Of a stretch of DNA of 64,000 nt, positions 32,333 through 40,491 are shown in pieces. Each line of letters starts with the position of its first letter. Position 1 is the stretch's first letter. Origin of the DNA: Arthrobacter sp. CAU 1506 (GTDB taxonomy: Bacteria; Actinomycetota; Actinomycetes; Actinomycetales; Micrococcaceae); assembly GCF_005047635.1 (NCBI RefSeq), contig NZ_SUKC01000001.1, positions 543,942 to 607,941 on the forward strand, in the 5' to 3' direction. The notes beneath the pieces are model-generated. The model was given only the letters and a program-made list of their open reading frames with translations. It did not search any database and was not told where the DNA came from. The position numbers were made by a program, and so were the translations under genes.

Positions 32333-33907
32333 TCACAGCCCATGCCGGCGCAGGGCCAGCCAGAGGTGCGCGGCAACATCCGGATCGTCGAGTTCAACGC
32401 CCAGCAGCCGCTCGGCCACGGCCATGCGGTGGCGCAGCGAGTTGCGGTGGACTTTGAGGTGGCGGGCGGCATCCTCCCAGCGGCCCTGATGCCGAAGGTA
32501 GGCTGCCACCGTCTCCAAGAGCTCCGCCCGGGAGTACCCCGCGAGCGCTGCCACCCAGGCGTCGGCGCGCGCCTCGTCGTCGGCATCCAGGTCCACCAGC
32601 GTGCCGGCGGGAGCGGCAACGGCAGCACGGTGCACCGCTGACATCGCCCCGGCGACGTCCTCCAGGGTCAGCGGTTCAGTCCAGGCGGCGGCAGTCTCGA
32701 TGTCGGTCGCCGCAGGCCCCGACGCCGCCCCGGCCGGAGCGATAGATCCCTTGCCGCCAGTCCAGGCAGCGAACTCCGCATCTTCCTTCCCGTCTCCTTG
32801 CGGGTTCCCTGCTGCCAGTTCAACCTGCCGGACATCCAGGAGGAAGTAGCCCACGGCGTCGTCGTGATAGCGCAGCATGCAGGTGGTCACCGCCGCAGCC
32901 GGCAGCGGGCCGCCCTCGGCCCGCTGGAGCCGGGACAGCACGCCGGCAAGCGCAGGGAGGGCGTCCGCCGTCGGGCTGCGCACTGCCAGGACGCGGACGC
33001 GTTCGGGCAGCGGTCCGATCTTCCCGTCGTCGGCCACCAGGCGTGCGGCCTCCACTTGGCCTCTGGCAATCAGCTTCGCGACGACGGAGCCCAGCGCCGC
33101 CGTGGTGCCCCGAAGTTCCTCGCGTTGCTGGGCCTTCAAGGCCAGCAAGACGCACACCGTCATGATGATCTGCCGGTCGGCTTTGGTCAGGGTCCGGCCG
33201 GAGCCGATGGCCAGGAAGCCGTCGATCCGTCCTCGGACGAGGATCGGGTACTCCACCACGGGTGTGCCGTGCAACCAGAAGGTGGCCGCGGAATGGGTAC
33301 CGGCAACGTTGAGCCGGGCGGTTTCCTGCTTCAGATGCGGCAGCAGCGAGAGCGCACTCGCCGGCCAGACGGTGGCTTCGGTGCCGTCGCTGGCGGGCAG
33401 GTAGGCCACCCAGCCGCCCAAAGCCTGCGCCAGGCCGCGCACCACGGAGGGCAAAGCATCCGCGCGCATCGTTGCGCGGGCCAGCGCGGTCTGCGTTCCC
33501 AGGTTCGCAATGAGCCCGGCCTGGTCGCTGCGCGATGCCAGCTCCCAGAACATCCTCGAGACGTCTAGGAACGGAACTCCGTCAGGGACTACCAGCAATT
33601 CCACCCCGGCGGCGGAGCAAGCGCGGACCAGTTCCGGCGGCACGCTGTCCAGCCCTTCGCCCAGTCCCAGCCCCAGGGCAGCCACCCCTTTGGCTGCCAG
33701 CCGCTGCACGTATTCGTCCACCGCGTCGGCGGTCCCGCCCAGCGGTATGCCGGTAGTCAGCAGCAACTCCCCGCCCTCCAGGTAGGCGCCGGGGTCCGCC
33801 AGCTCGGAGACGTGGACACCGGAAAGCTGGAGGCCCGGCACGGGGCCAGGAACCGCGGGCCGGAGCGACTCTCCGAGTTCATTGCTGAGCTGGGCAAGGG
33901 AAACCAT
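32333..33907 (-). CDS. PucR-family transcriptional regulator
   Basis: A 524-residue regulator. An N-terminal PucR-type sensor (ELADPGAYLEGGELLLTTGIPLG, VPPELVRACSAAGVELLVVPDGVPFLDVSRMF) is followed by a middle GGDEF-like region and a C-terminal helix-turn-helix (ELLETVAAYLRHQGRWEDAARHLKVHRNSLRHRMAVAERLLGVEL). PucR relatives activate purine, polyamine or amino acid use. It is divergent from the aminotransferase gene, with an 81-base shared promoter, and likely controls it and the following dehydrogenases. The open frame runs far upstream through the antisense of the aminotransferase; ATG 33907 is where family similarity starts. Confidence 0.88.
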   Translation of the reverse strand: MVSLAQLSNELGESLRPAVPGPVPGLQLSGVHVSELADPGAYLEGGELLLTTGIPLGGTADAVDEYVQRLAAKGVAALGLGLGEGLDSVPPELVRACSAAGVELLVVPDGVPFLDVSRMFWELASRSDQAGLIANLGTQTALARATMRADALPSVVRGLAQALGGWVAYLPASDGTEATVWPASALSLLPHLKQETARLNVAGTHSAATFWLHGTPVVEYPILVRGRIDGFLAIGSGRTLTKADRQIIMTVCVLLALKAQQREELRGTTAALGSVVAKLIARGQVEAARLVADDGKIGPLPERVRVLAVRSPTADALPALAGVLSRLQRAEGGPLPAAAVTTCMLRYHDDAVGYFLLDVRQVELAAGNPQGDGKEDAEFAAWTGGKGSIAPAGAASGPAATDIETAAAWTEPLTLEDVAGAMSAVHRAAVAAPAGTLVDLDADDEARADAWVAALAGYSRAELLETVAAYLRHQGRWEDAARHLKVHRNSLRHRMAVAERLLGVELDDPDVAAHLWLALRRHGL

Positions 33908-33988
33908 GGGCTGATTATCCAACAGGTCCCGACACTTTGGGCAGAACATCCGATGACTGGGCACCGACCCGGGGATTAGCGTTGGCCC

Positions 33989-35476
33989 ATGACCGACCGC
34001 CTTACCTCCGCTGCCAGCGCGCCCGCCGTCGACCTCCCCCAGTCCCGCTACCTGGCCACCGCCGTTCCCGGACCCCGTTCCGTGGCCCTGCACCGGGAAC
34101 GCCAGGCCCAGGTGAGCGGCGGCTTCGGCATTGTCCTGCCGGTCTTCGTCGAGCAGGCCGACCGCGGCATCCTGCAGGATGTGGACGGCAACCGGCTGAT
34201 CGACTTCGCCTCCGGAATCGCGGTGACCAGCATTGGTGCCAGTCATCCCCGCGTCCGCGAGCGGGTGGCCGCCCAGCTGGAGAAGTTCACGCACACCTGC
34301 TTCATGGTCACCGAATACGAGTCCTTCACCAGGGTGGCCCGGTGGCTCAACGAGCACACCCCGGGCGATTTTGAGAAGCGGACGGCGCTGTTTTCCACCG
34401 GGGCCGAGGCCGTGGAGAACGCCGTCAAGATTGCCCGCTCCGCCACCGGCCGCGGCAAAGTGCTGGTCTTCGACGAGGCCTATCACGGCCGCTCGCTGCT
34501 GACCATGGCGATGACGGCCAAGGAGAATCCGTACCGGCTCAACTTCGGCCCGTTCCCGGCCGAAGTGGTCCGCGCCGTCTCCGCGAATCCGCTCCGCCCC
34601 GTGGCCGCGCAGCACGACGCCGGTGCCGTTGCCTCCGCTGCCGACGTCGCCACAGCTGCCCTCGCCTCGGTGGAGGCCACGCTCGCCGAGCACGGCGCAC
34701 AAAACTTCGCCGCCATGGTGATCGAACCCATCCAAGGCGAGGGCGGTTTCGTGGTCCCGGCACCGGGTTTCCTGGCCGGGCTGCGGGACCTCGCTGACCG
34801 GTACGGCATCGTTTTGGTGATCGACGAAATCCAGGCCGGCATGGGCCGCACCGGAACTCTTTTCGCCAGCGAGCATGAAGGAATCGCCGGGGACATCACG
34901 CTCACGGCCAAGGCGCTGGCCGGCGGCCTTCCGCTCAGCGCCGTGACCGGCCGCGCCGAACTGATGGATGCTGTTCACGCCGGCGGGCTCGGCGGCACCT
35001 ACGCCGGCAACCCGCTCGCTTGCGAGGCGGCGCTGGCCGTTTTTGAAGCGTTCGAGGACGGCTGCCTGTTGGCCAATGCCCGCGCCATTGAGGCGGCCGC
35101 GCGTGAAGTGCTGGAGCCTTTGGTCAGCGAGACCGATTCGGTGGCCGAATTTCGCGGGCGCGGCGCGATGCTGGCCCTGGAGTTCGCCGACCGGGGCACC
35201 CTTGCCCCGCGTGCCGATCTGGCCAAGGAAGTCTCCGCGCGGTGCCACGCGCAGGGCGTGCTGACCCTGACCTGCGGCACGTACGGCAACGTCATCCGGT
35301 TGCTGCCGCCGCTGGTCATCGGCCTGGACCTGTTCGCCGACGGCCTGCAGGTGCTGCGCCAAGCCATCCTCGACGTCACCGCCGAAGACAGTGTTGCGGC
35401 GGCGCGCAGCCTTACGGCCGAGCACAGCGCCGCGTCCGAACACAGCGTCACGGCCGTCTCCCCGTCCCTGGGCTGA
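33989..35476 (+). CDS. gabT: Class III aminotransferase, GABA/5-aminovalerate type
   Basis: A 495-residue PLP enzyme close to 4-aminobutyrate transaminases: DVDGNRLIDFASGIAVTSIGASHPRV, ALFSTGAEAVENAVKIARSATGR, VLVFDEAYHGRSLLTMAMT, VIDEIQAGMGRTGTLFASEHEG and TLTAKALAGGLPLSAVTGR with the PLP-binding Lys, then GTYAGNPLAC. It should convert GABA or 5-aminovalerate to the semialdehyde using 2-oxoglutarate. The C-terminus has about 35 extra residues (TAEDSVAAARSLTAEHSAASEH) not usual for the family. It heads a plus-strand set with the dehydrogenases and a PuuD gene. ATG 33989; the upstream region is shared with PucR. Confidence 0.9.
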   Translation: MTDRLTSAASAPAVDLPQSRYLATAVPGPRSVALHRERQAQVSGGFGIVLPVFVEQADRGILQDVDGNRLIDFASGIAVTSIGASHPRVRERVAAQLEKFTHTCFMVTEYESFTRVARWLNEHTPGDFEKRTALFSTGAEAVENAVKIARSATGRGKVLVFDEAYHGRSLLTMAMTAKENPYRLNFGPFPAEVVRAVSANPLRPVAAQHDAGAVASAADVATAALASVEATLAEHGAQNFAAMVIEPIQGEGGFVVPAPGFLAGLRDLADRYGIVLVIDEIQAGMGRTGTLFASEHEGIAGDITLTAKALAGGLPLSAVTGRAELMDAVHAGGLGGTYAGNPLACEAALAVFEAFEDGCLLANARAIEAAAREVLEPLVSETDSVAEFRGRGAMLALEFADRGTLAPRADLAKEVSARCHAQGVLTLTCGTYGNVIRLLPPLVIGLDLFADGLQVLRQAILDVTAEDSVAAARSLTAEHSAASEHSVTAVSPSLG

Positions 35477-35543
35477 CGCCGGGCACGCCCAGCGCGCCGC
35501 CGTCGTCGTCCCCCATCCCCCGTCGTTGACAGAAGGAAAGCAC

Positions 35544-36716
35544 ATGTCCCAGGACCATGACCTGATCGCCCTTGATTCGCTCCTGACTGAGGAGGAGCGG
35601 ATGCTGCAGAAGGACGTCCGCTCCTTTGTGGACAGCGCCATCAAGCCGAACATTGCCCGCTGGTACGAGGACGCCGTGTTCCCGCTGGAGATCGTGCCGG
35701 AGATGGCCAAGCTGGGCCTGCTCGGCATGCACCTGCGCGGCTACGGCTGCGCCGGGCGCTCCGCGGTGGAATACGGGCTGGCCGGCGCCGAACTCGAAGC
35801 CGGCGACTCCGGCCTGCGCACCTTCGTCTCAGTGCAGGGCTCGCTGGCGATGAGCGCCATCCACAAGCACGGCTCCGAAGAACAGAAGCAGCAATGGCTG
35901 CCCCAGATGGCGGCCGGCGAAACGATCGGCTGCTTCGGCCTGACCGAACCCACCGCCGGCTCCGACCCCGCCAACATGAAGACCTTCGCCCGCCGCGACG
36001 GGGACGGACCCGACGCCGACTGGGTACTCAACGGCTCCAAGCGCTGGATCGGCCTGGCCTCGGTAGCCAAGGTCGCGATCATCTGGGCCCAAACCGACGA
36101 CGGGGTGCGCGGCTTCATTGTCCCCACCGACACCGCTGGCTTCACGGCCACCCCGATCGAGCCCAAGCTCTCCATGCGCGCCTCCATCCAGTGCGACATC
36201 GAACTCACCGACGTCCGCTTGCCCGCCGACGCGCTGCTGCCCGGGGCCACTAGCCTGCGCGGGCCGTTCGAATGCCTGAATGAAGCCCGCTACGGCATCA
36301 TCTGGGGTGCGATGGGGGCCGCCCGCGACGCCTGGCAGGCCGCCGTCGACTACTCCAAGGAACGGATGCAGTTCGACAAACCGCTGGCCGGCTACCAGCT
36401 CACCCAGGAAAAGCTGGTCAACATGGCGCTGGAAATCAACAAGGGCTTCCTGCTCGCCCTGCACCTGGGCCGGCTCAAGGACGCCGGCCAGCTCCAGCCG
36501 CACCAGATCTCCGTGGGCAAGCTGAACAACTGCCGCGAAGCCATCGAGATCGCCCGCGAGTGCCGCACCATCCTCGGCGGCAACGGCATCACCCTGGACT
36601 ATTCACCGCTGCGCCACGCGAACAACCTGGAATCCGTGCGCACCTACGAAGGCACCGATGAGGTTCACACCCTGGTCCTCGGCAACAAGATCACCGGCAT
36701 CCCCGCCTTCCGCTAA
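35544..36716 (+). CDS. gcdH: Glutaryl-CoA dehydrogenase
   Basis: A 390-residue acyl-CoA dehydrogenase with features of the glutaryl-CoA group, which oxidises and decarboxylates glutaryl-CoA to crotonyl-CoA. Seen: SGLRTFVSVQGSLAMSAIHKHGSEEQK, GCFGLTEPTAGSDPANMKT (FAD/substrate loop), RWIGLASVAKVAIIWAQ, LNEARYGIIWGAMGAARDAW and ILGGNGITLDYSPLRHANNLESVRTYEGTDEVHTLVLGNKITGIPAF. The catalytic base is Glu369 in TYEGT. The C-terminal motif HxxNLESVRTYEGT is close to that of characterised GCDH proteins. AGAAGGAAAG precedes ATG 35544. Its presence points to a C5 dicarboxylate intermediate in the pathway. Confidence 0.92.
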   Translation: MSQDHDLIALDSLLTEEERMLQKDVRSFVDSAIKPNIARWYEDAVFPLEIVPEMAKLGLLGMHLRGYGCAGRSAVEYGLAGAELEAGDSGLRTFVSVQGSLAMSAIHKHGSEEQKQQWLPQMAAGETIGCFGLTEPTAGSDPANMKTFARRDGDGPDADWVLNGSKRWIGLASVAKVAIIWAQTDDGVRGFIVPTDTAGFTATPIEPKLSMRASIQCDIELTDVRLPADALLPGATSLRGPFECLNEARYGIIWGAMGAARDAWQAAVDYSKERMQFDKPLAGYQLTQEKLVNMALEINKGFLLALHLGRLKDAGQLQPHQISVGKLNNCREAIEIARECRTILGGNGITLDYSPLRHANNLESVRTYEGTDEVHTLVLGNKITGIPAFR

Positions 36717-36755
36717 CCATTGGCGTAAACATTCGGCGACCGAGCAAGGAGCATC

Positions 36756-38225
36756 GTGAGCACTCCGGTTCAACTGCAGCACTACATCGGCGGCACCTGG
36801 TGCGACGGCGACGGCCCGCGCATCGCCAGCACTAATCCGGCCCGTCCGGACCAGGTGGTGGCGGAAGGCCGGCAGGCCGGCCCGGCGGAGGTGGACCGGG
36901 CCGTGGCCGCGGCGGCCGCCGCCCGGCGGGCATGGGCGCGCACACCTGCCCACGACCGCGGCGCCGTGCTGCTGCGCGCCGCCGTCGTGCTTGAAGAGCA
37001 CGCGGACGAGTGGGGGCTGGAACTGTCCCGCGAGGAGGGTAAGACGCGTGCCGAGGGCCAAGGCGAAGTGCTGCGGGCCGCACAGATTTTCCGTTACTAC
37101 GGGAACGACGGCGACCGCGGCGCCGGGGAGATCTTCGCCTCCCCGCGGTGCGGCGAACAGATCCTGGTCACCCGCAAACCGCTCGGCGTGGTCGGCGTGG
37201 TCACGCCCTTCAACTTTCCGATCGCCATCCCGGCCTGGAAGATCGCCCCGGCGCTGGCCTACGGCAACACAGTGGTGTGGAAACCCGCCAGCACAGTGCC
37301 ACTGCTGGCACTCCGGCTGGCGCAGGCGCTGGAGGCTGCGGACCTGCCCGCCGGGGTGTTGAACCTGCTGATCGGCCCCGGCTCGATGGGCAACGCCCTG
37401 GTGGACCACCCGGGGCTGGACGGCCTGACCTTTACCGGTTCCACCGGCGTCGGCCGCCAACTGGCAGCGGCCGCCGCCAACCGTGGCGTGCCCGTGCAGG
37501 CGGAGATGGGCGGCAAAAACCCGGCCATCGTTCTCGCGGATGCGGACCTGGAACTCGCCGCCGAACAGGTCATGCTCGGCGCCTTCCGGTCCACCGGACA
37601 GAAGTGCACCGCCACCTCCCGGTTGGTGCTGGCGGAATCCATCGCCGACGAGTTCCTGGCCAGGCTGACAGAACGCGTCGAGTCCCTGGTGGTCGGCGAT
37701 CCGACGGACCCGGCAGTGCAGATGGGGCCGGTGGTCAATGACAGCGCCCGCAAGTCCATTCTGGAGGGCCTCTCCACCGCCCGGGCCCAAGGCGCCTGGG
37801 CGGGGGCCGGCGGGGAGCCGTACGACGACGGCGAGCTGGCCACCGGGTACTTTGTGCCGCCCACCATCCTGGAACTACCCGCCGGGCGCGAGCTGGACAT
37901 CTGGCGGGAGGAACTCTTCGGCCCGGTGCTGTCCGTGCGTCGCGCGGCCAACGTGGAGCAGGCGTTCGAGCTCGCCAACGACGGCGAGTACGGGCTCTCG
38001 GCCGCGCTGTTCACCCAGGACCTCACACGCGTGCTCGAAGGCATGGAGGAGCTCGACGTGGGGATCCTGCATGTGAACTCCGAAACCGCCGGAGCGGACC
38101 CGCATGTGCCTTTCGGCGGAGCCAAGAAGTCCGGCTACGGACCGAAGGAACAGGGAGCCGCGGCGAAGGACTTCTTCACGCACAGCACCACCGTGTACCT
38201 GCGCGGCGGCACCCCAGCCGCGTAG
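36756..38225 (+). CDS. NAD(P)-dependent aldehyde dehydrogenase (semialdehyde type)
   Basis: A 489-residue ALDH: VGVVTPFNFPIAIPAWKIAPALAYGNTVVWKPAS (cofactor cleft), FTGSTGVGRQL, VQAEMGGKNPAIVLADADL with the general base Glu, GAFRSTGQKCTATSRLVL with the catalytic Cys in GQKC, and EELFGPVLSV. The tail SETAGADPHVPFGGAKKSGYGPKEQG is typical of the 2-oxoglutarate-semialdehyde dehydrogenase branch. In this context glutarate or succinate semialdehyde, or a gamma-glutamylated amino aldehyde, are likely substrates. It follows the glutaryl-CoA dehydrogenase gene by 39 bases, so both are probably co-transcribed. Confidence 0.9.
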   Translation: MSTPVQLQHYIGGTWCDGDGPRIASTNPARPDQVVAEGRQAGPAEVDRAVAAAAAARRAWARTPAHDRGAVLLRAAVVLEEHADEWGLELSREEGKTRAEGQGEVLRAAQIFRYYGNDGDRGAGEIFASPRCGEQILVTRKPLGVVGVVTPFNFPIAIPAWKIAPALAYGNTVVWKPASTVPLLALRLAQALEAADLPAGVLNLLIGPGSMGNALVDHPGLDGLTFTGSTGVGRQLAAAAANRGVPVQAEMGGKNPAIVLADADLELAAEQVMLGAFRSTGQKCTATSRLVLAESIADEFLARLTERVESLVVGDPTDPAVQMGPVVNDSARKSILEGLSTARAQGAWAGAGGEPYDDGELATGYFVPPTILELPAGRELDIWREELFGPVLSVRRAANVEQAFELANDGEYGLSAALFTQDLTRVLEGMEELDVGILHVNSETAGADPHVPFGGAKKSGYGPKEQGAAAKDFFTHSTTVYLRGGTPAA

Positions 38226-38365
38226 CGGCCACCGCCGTCGTTGTTCCCTCCGGAGGAACCTTGAGTAGCCACTTCCCCCGCTTCAGCGGAAAATTGCCCG
38301 CCCGACGTAGCATCTAGATCAACCAGCACCAACAGTCCCATTCCTTCAGAGACGATGAGGTCAAA

Positions 38366-39175
38366 GTGCCCGCACCTGTCGCGGATGTCCTGACAACGCA
38401 GACCGCCCGCCCCCGCATCCTTGTCACTTGTTCGCTCAGCGGTCCGGAGAGCGATCCTTGGCTGATCGAAGACCTGACCGCCTACGCCGACAACATCGGC
38501 CGCGAACTACACGCCCAGGAGGCGGACTTCGAGCTCCTGGACGTGGGAGCCGTTGCATCCTGGACGATGGACGCTGCCGCTAGTCTCAATGAATTCGACG
38601 GCCTGCTGGTCCTCGGCGGCGGGGATATCCACCCGTCCCTCTACGGACAGCAGCCGATAGCGGCGCCCGGCTACGGAGTGGATGCGCGCGTCGACGAGGC
38701 GGAGATTGCCCTGGTGCGAAGCGCTGTTGCTGCAAGGCTGCCGGTGATGGGGATCTGCCGCGGCATGCAGGTCATCAACGTTGCTCTCGGCGGGACGCTC
38801 ATCCAGGATCTAGGTCCGGATTCCATCCATCAGGTGCATACCGATGCACCGGGCATGAGTGACCATGAGGTGGTGATCCAGCCTGACACGCTCCTCGCGT
38901 CGGCCTTGAGGGCGGGGAGCGCGACGGTGCGTTCCGGCCACCATCAGGCGGTCCAGGATCTTGGCCTGGGGATGCTCGCCACGGCAGCGGCCCCGGACGG
39001 CGTTATTGAGGCCATTGAACACCAGGATCGTTGGATCCTGGGCGTGCAGTGGCACCCGGAGGACCCGGATACATTACCCGGGCAGCTGGCCGCTTTGATG
39101 CGCGCCTTCACCGATCAGTGCCGGCACGGTGAGCCGCGGGCTCCGCAACCGGGCGAGCAAACGATCTCCGCCTAA
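38366..39175 (+). CDS. PuuD-like class I glutamine amidotransferase, third copy
   Basis: A 269-residue peptidase C26 protein, the third of its kind in this block. It has LLVLGGGDIHPSLYGQQP, the nucleophile region VMGICRGMQVINVALGGTLIQDL, SGHHQAVQDLGLGM and LGVQWHPEDPDT, so the catalytic triad is complete. A role in releasing an amino acid from its gamma-glutamyl adduct is expected. GTG 38366 follows GATGAGG by five bases. Its last four bases overlap the end of the convergent M20 gene. Three PuuD copies against one ligase suggests different adducts or different expression. Confidence 0.87.
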   Translation: MPAPVADVLTTQTARPRILVTCSLSGPESDPWLIEDLTAYADNIGRELHAQEADFELLDVGAVASWTMDAAASLNEFDGLLVLGGGDIHPSLYGQQPIAAPGYGVDARVDEAEIALVRSAVAARLPVMGICRGMQVINVALGGTLIQDLGPDSIHQVHTDAPGMSDHEVVIQPDTLLASALRAGSATVRSGHHQAVQDLGLGMLATAAAPDGVIEAIEHQDRWILGVQWHPEDPDTLPGQLAALMRAFTDQCRHGEPRAPQPGEQTISA

Positions 39176-40491
39176 TTCTCCGCAGGAACAAACTCCCCTG
39201 CCACGACGCGGCCCAGCAGCTCCGTGAGCAGATCGACGCCCGCGAGCATATCGTCGTCGCTGGTCAGCTCCTTCTCATTGTGCGAGATGCCCTCCACGCT
39301 GGGCACAAACAGCATGATGGTGGGGACGATGTCCTTCATGTTGGTCGAATCGTGGCCGGCGAGCGTGCGGACCGTTCCGTACGTCAGGTCCAGTGCCTCC
39401 GCACTCTTGGCTGCCAACCGCAGGCCGGCTTCGTCGTAGGCCTTGGCTGCCCAGACATGTTCGGCACCGCGCTCAATCCGCACGCTGGCGCGCCCCTCGA
39501 TCTGGGCGACGCGTCGGTGCAGCTCAGCGTCCGCTGCCGCGAGGACATCCGGGTCGGTGCTGCGAACGTCCACCAGCAGCTCCACCCGATTGGCCACCAC
39601 CACCGGCGAGTTCGGGTAAACCGTGAACTCGCCGCAGGAGGTGATCACGGCGTGATCGTCCGTGCTGAATTCGTCGGCGATGTCCCGCGCCGCGACCACC
39701 AGCGAAGAGGCCCCGAGCAACGCGTCGTGTCGGTCCGCAATAACCGTAGCGCCGGTGTGCGCCTGCTCGCCGTGCACAATGAATTCGTATTTGTTGGCGC
39801 CCCAGGTGGACTCGACCAGGCCAATGGTCAACCCGTTGTCCTCCAGTGACCGACCCTGCTCAATATGGATCTCCACGTAGGCAGCGACATCCAGGGAAAA
39901 GTCACCGACGGTACCGATTGCTTCCAGCGCCTCGCGCACTGTGGTGCCGGACGGATCTGTGGCGGCCAGGACTTTCTCGGCCGGCAGCTTGCCGGTGAAC
40001 ACCGAGCTGCCCATCATGGATGGCTTAAAGCGGCAACCTTCCTCGTTGAACCAGTTGATCACCGCGATGTTGAACAATGGCGCGGCATCCGGCGCACCGG
40101 AGCTCTCGGCGGCTGTGTTTGCCCCGGAAGCCATCCGCTCCTTCAGCCGGACCGCCGCATGGGCTCCGGCCAGCACGCCGTAGGCGCCGTCGAAGCGCCC
40201 GCCGAACGGCTGCGAATCCAAATGCGAGCCGACGGCGATGTACGGCGCGCCGGGGACCAGCTCAAGCAGCGCAAATTGGTTGCCCACCGCGTCGTAGCGG
40301 ACCTCGAAACCGTGTCCCTCGACCAACCCGCGGAACCAGTTCCGCGTCTGCCCGTCCGCAGGGGTCCCTGCCTGGCGGTCCACTCCGCCGCCCGCCGTGG
40401 CGCCATACGTGCTCATCGAGCGGAAGTCGTGCAGGAAGGCGCGGGCGTCGTCGTTGGAAGTTCCGGCCTGCTGCGAGGCAGTAGCAGTCAT
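39172..40491 (-). CDS. M20-family amidase/carbamoylase (hydantoinase-carbamoylase type)
   Basis: A 439-residue zinc-dependent amidohydrolase of the N-carbamoyl amino acid/allantoate hydrolase branch. Metal motifs: VGSHLDSQPFGGRFDGAYGVL, NWFNEEGCRF, EIHIEQGRSLE, and GHDSTNMKDIVPTIMLFVPSVEGISHNEKE. Also seen is the dimerisation domain (EFTVYPNSPVVVANRVELLVDVRS). It should cleave a carbamoyl or similar group from an amino acid-like substrate. ATG 40491 overlaps the stop of the amidohydrolase gene by four bases. It is the last gene of the operon starting at 45262 and may not share the pathway of the P450 block. Confidence 0.9.
   Translation of the reverse strand: MTATASQQAGTSNDDARAFLHDFRSMSTYGATAGGGVDRQAGTPADGQTRNWFRGLVEGHGFEVRYDAVGNQFALLELVPGAPYIAVGSHLDSQPFGGRFDGAYGVLAGAHAAVRLKERMASGANTAAESSGAPDAAPLFNIAVINWFNEEGCRFKPSMMGSSVFTGKLPAEKVLAATDPSGTTVREALEAIGTVGDFSLDVAAYVEIHIEQGRSLEDNGLTIGLVESTWGANKYEFIVHGEQAHTGATVIADRHDALLGASSLVVAARDIADEFSTDDHAVITSCGEFTVYPNSPVVVANRVELLVDVRSTDPDVLAAADAELHRRVAQIEGRASVRIERGAEHVWAAKAYDEAGLRLAAKSAEALDLTYGTVRTLAGHDSTNMKDIVPTIMLFVPSVEGISHNEKELTSDDDMLAGVDLLTELLGRVVAGEFVPAEN

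Noticed and set aside
32333..35728. A 1131-codon open frame on the minus strand
   Set aside because: Only the last 524 codons (32333-33907) match a PucR regulator. The upstream part is antisense to the aminotransferase gene and has no family features; it is open because of GC-rich codon bias.
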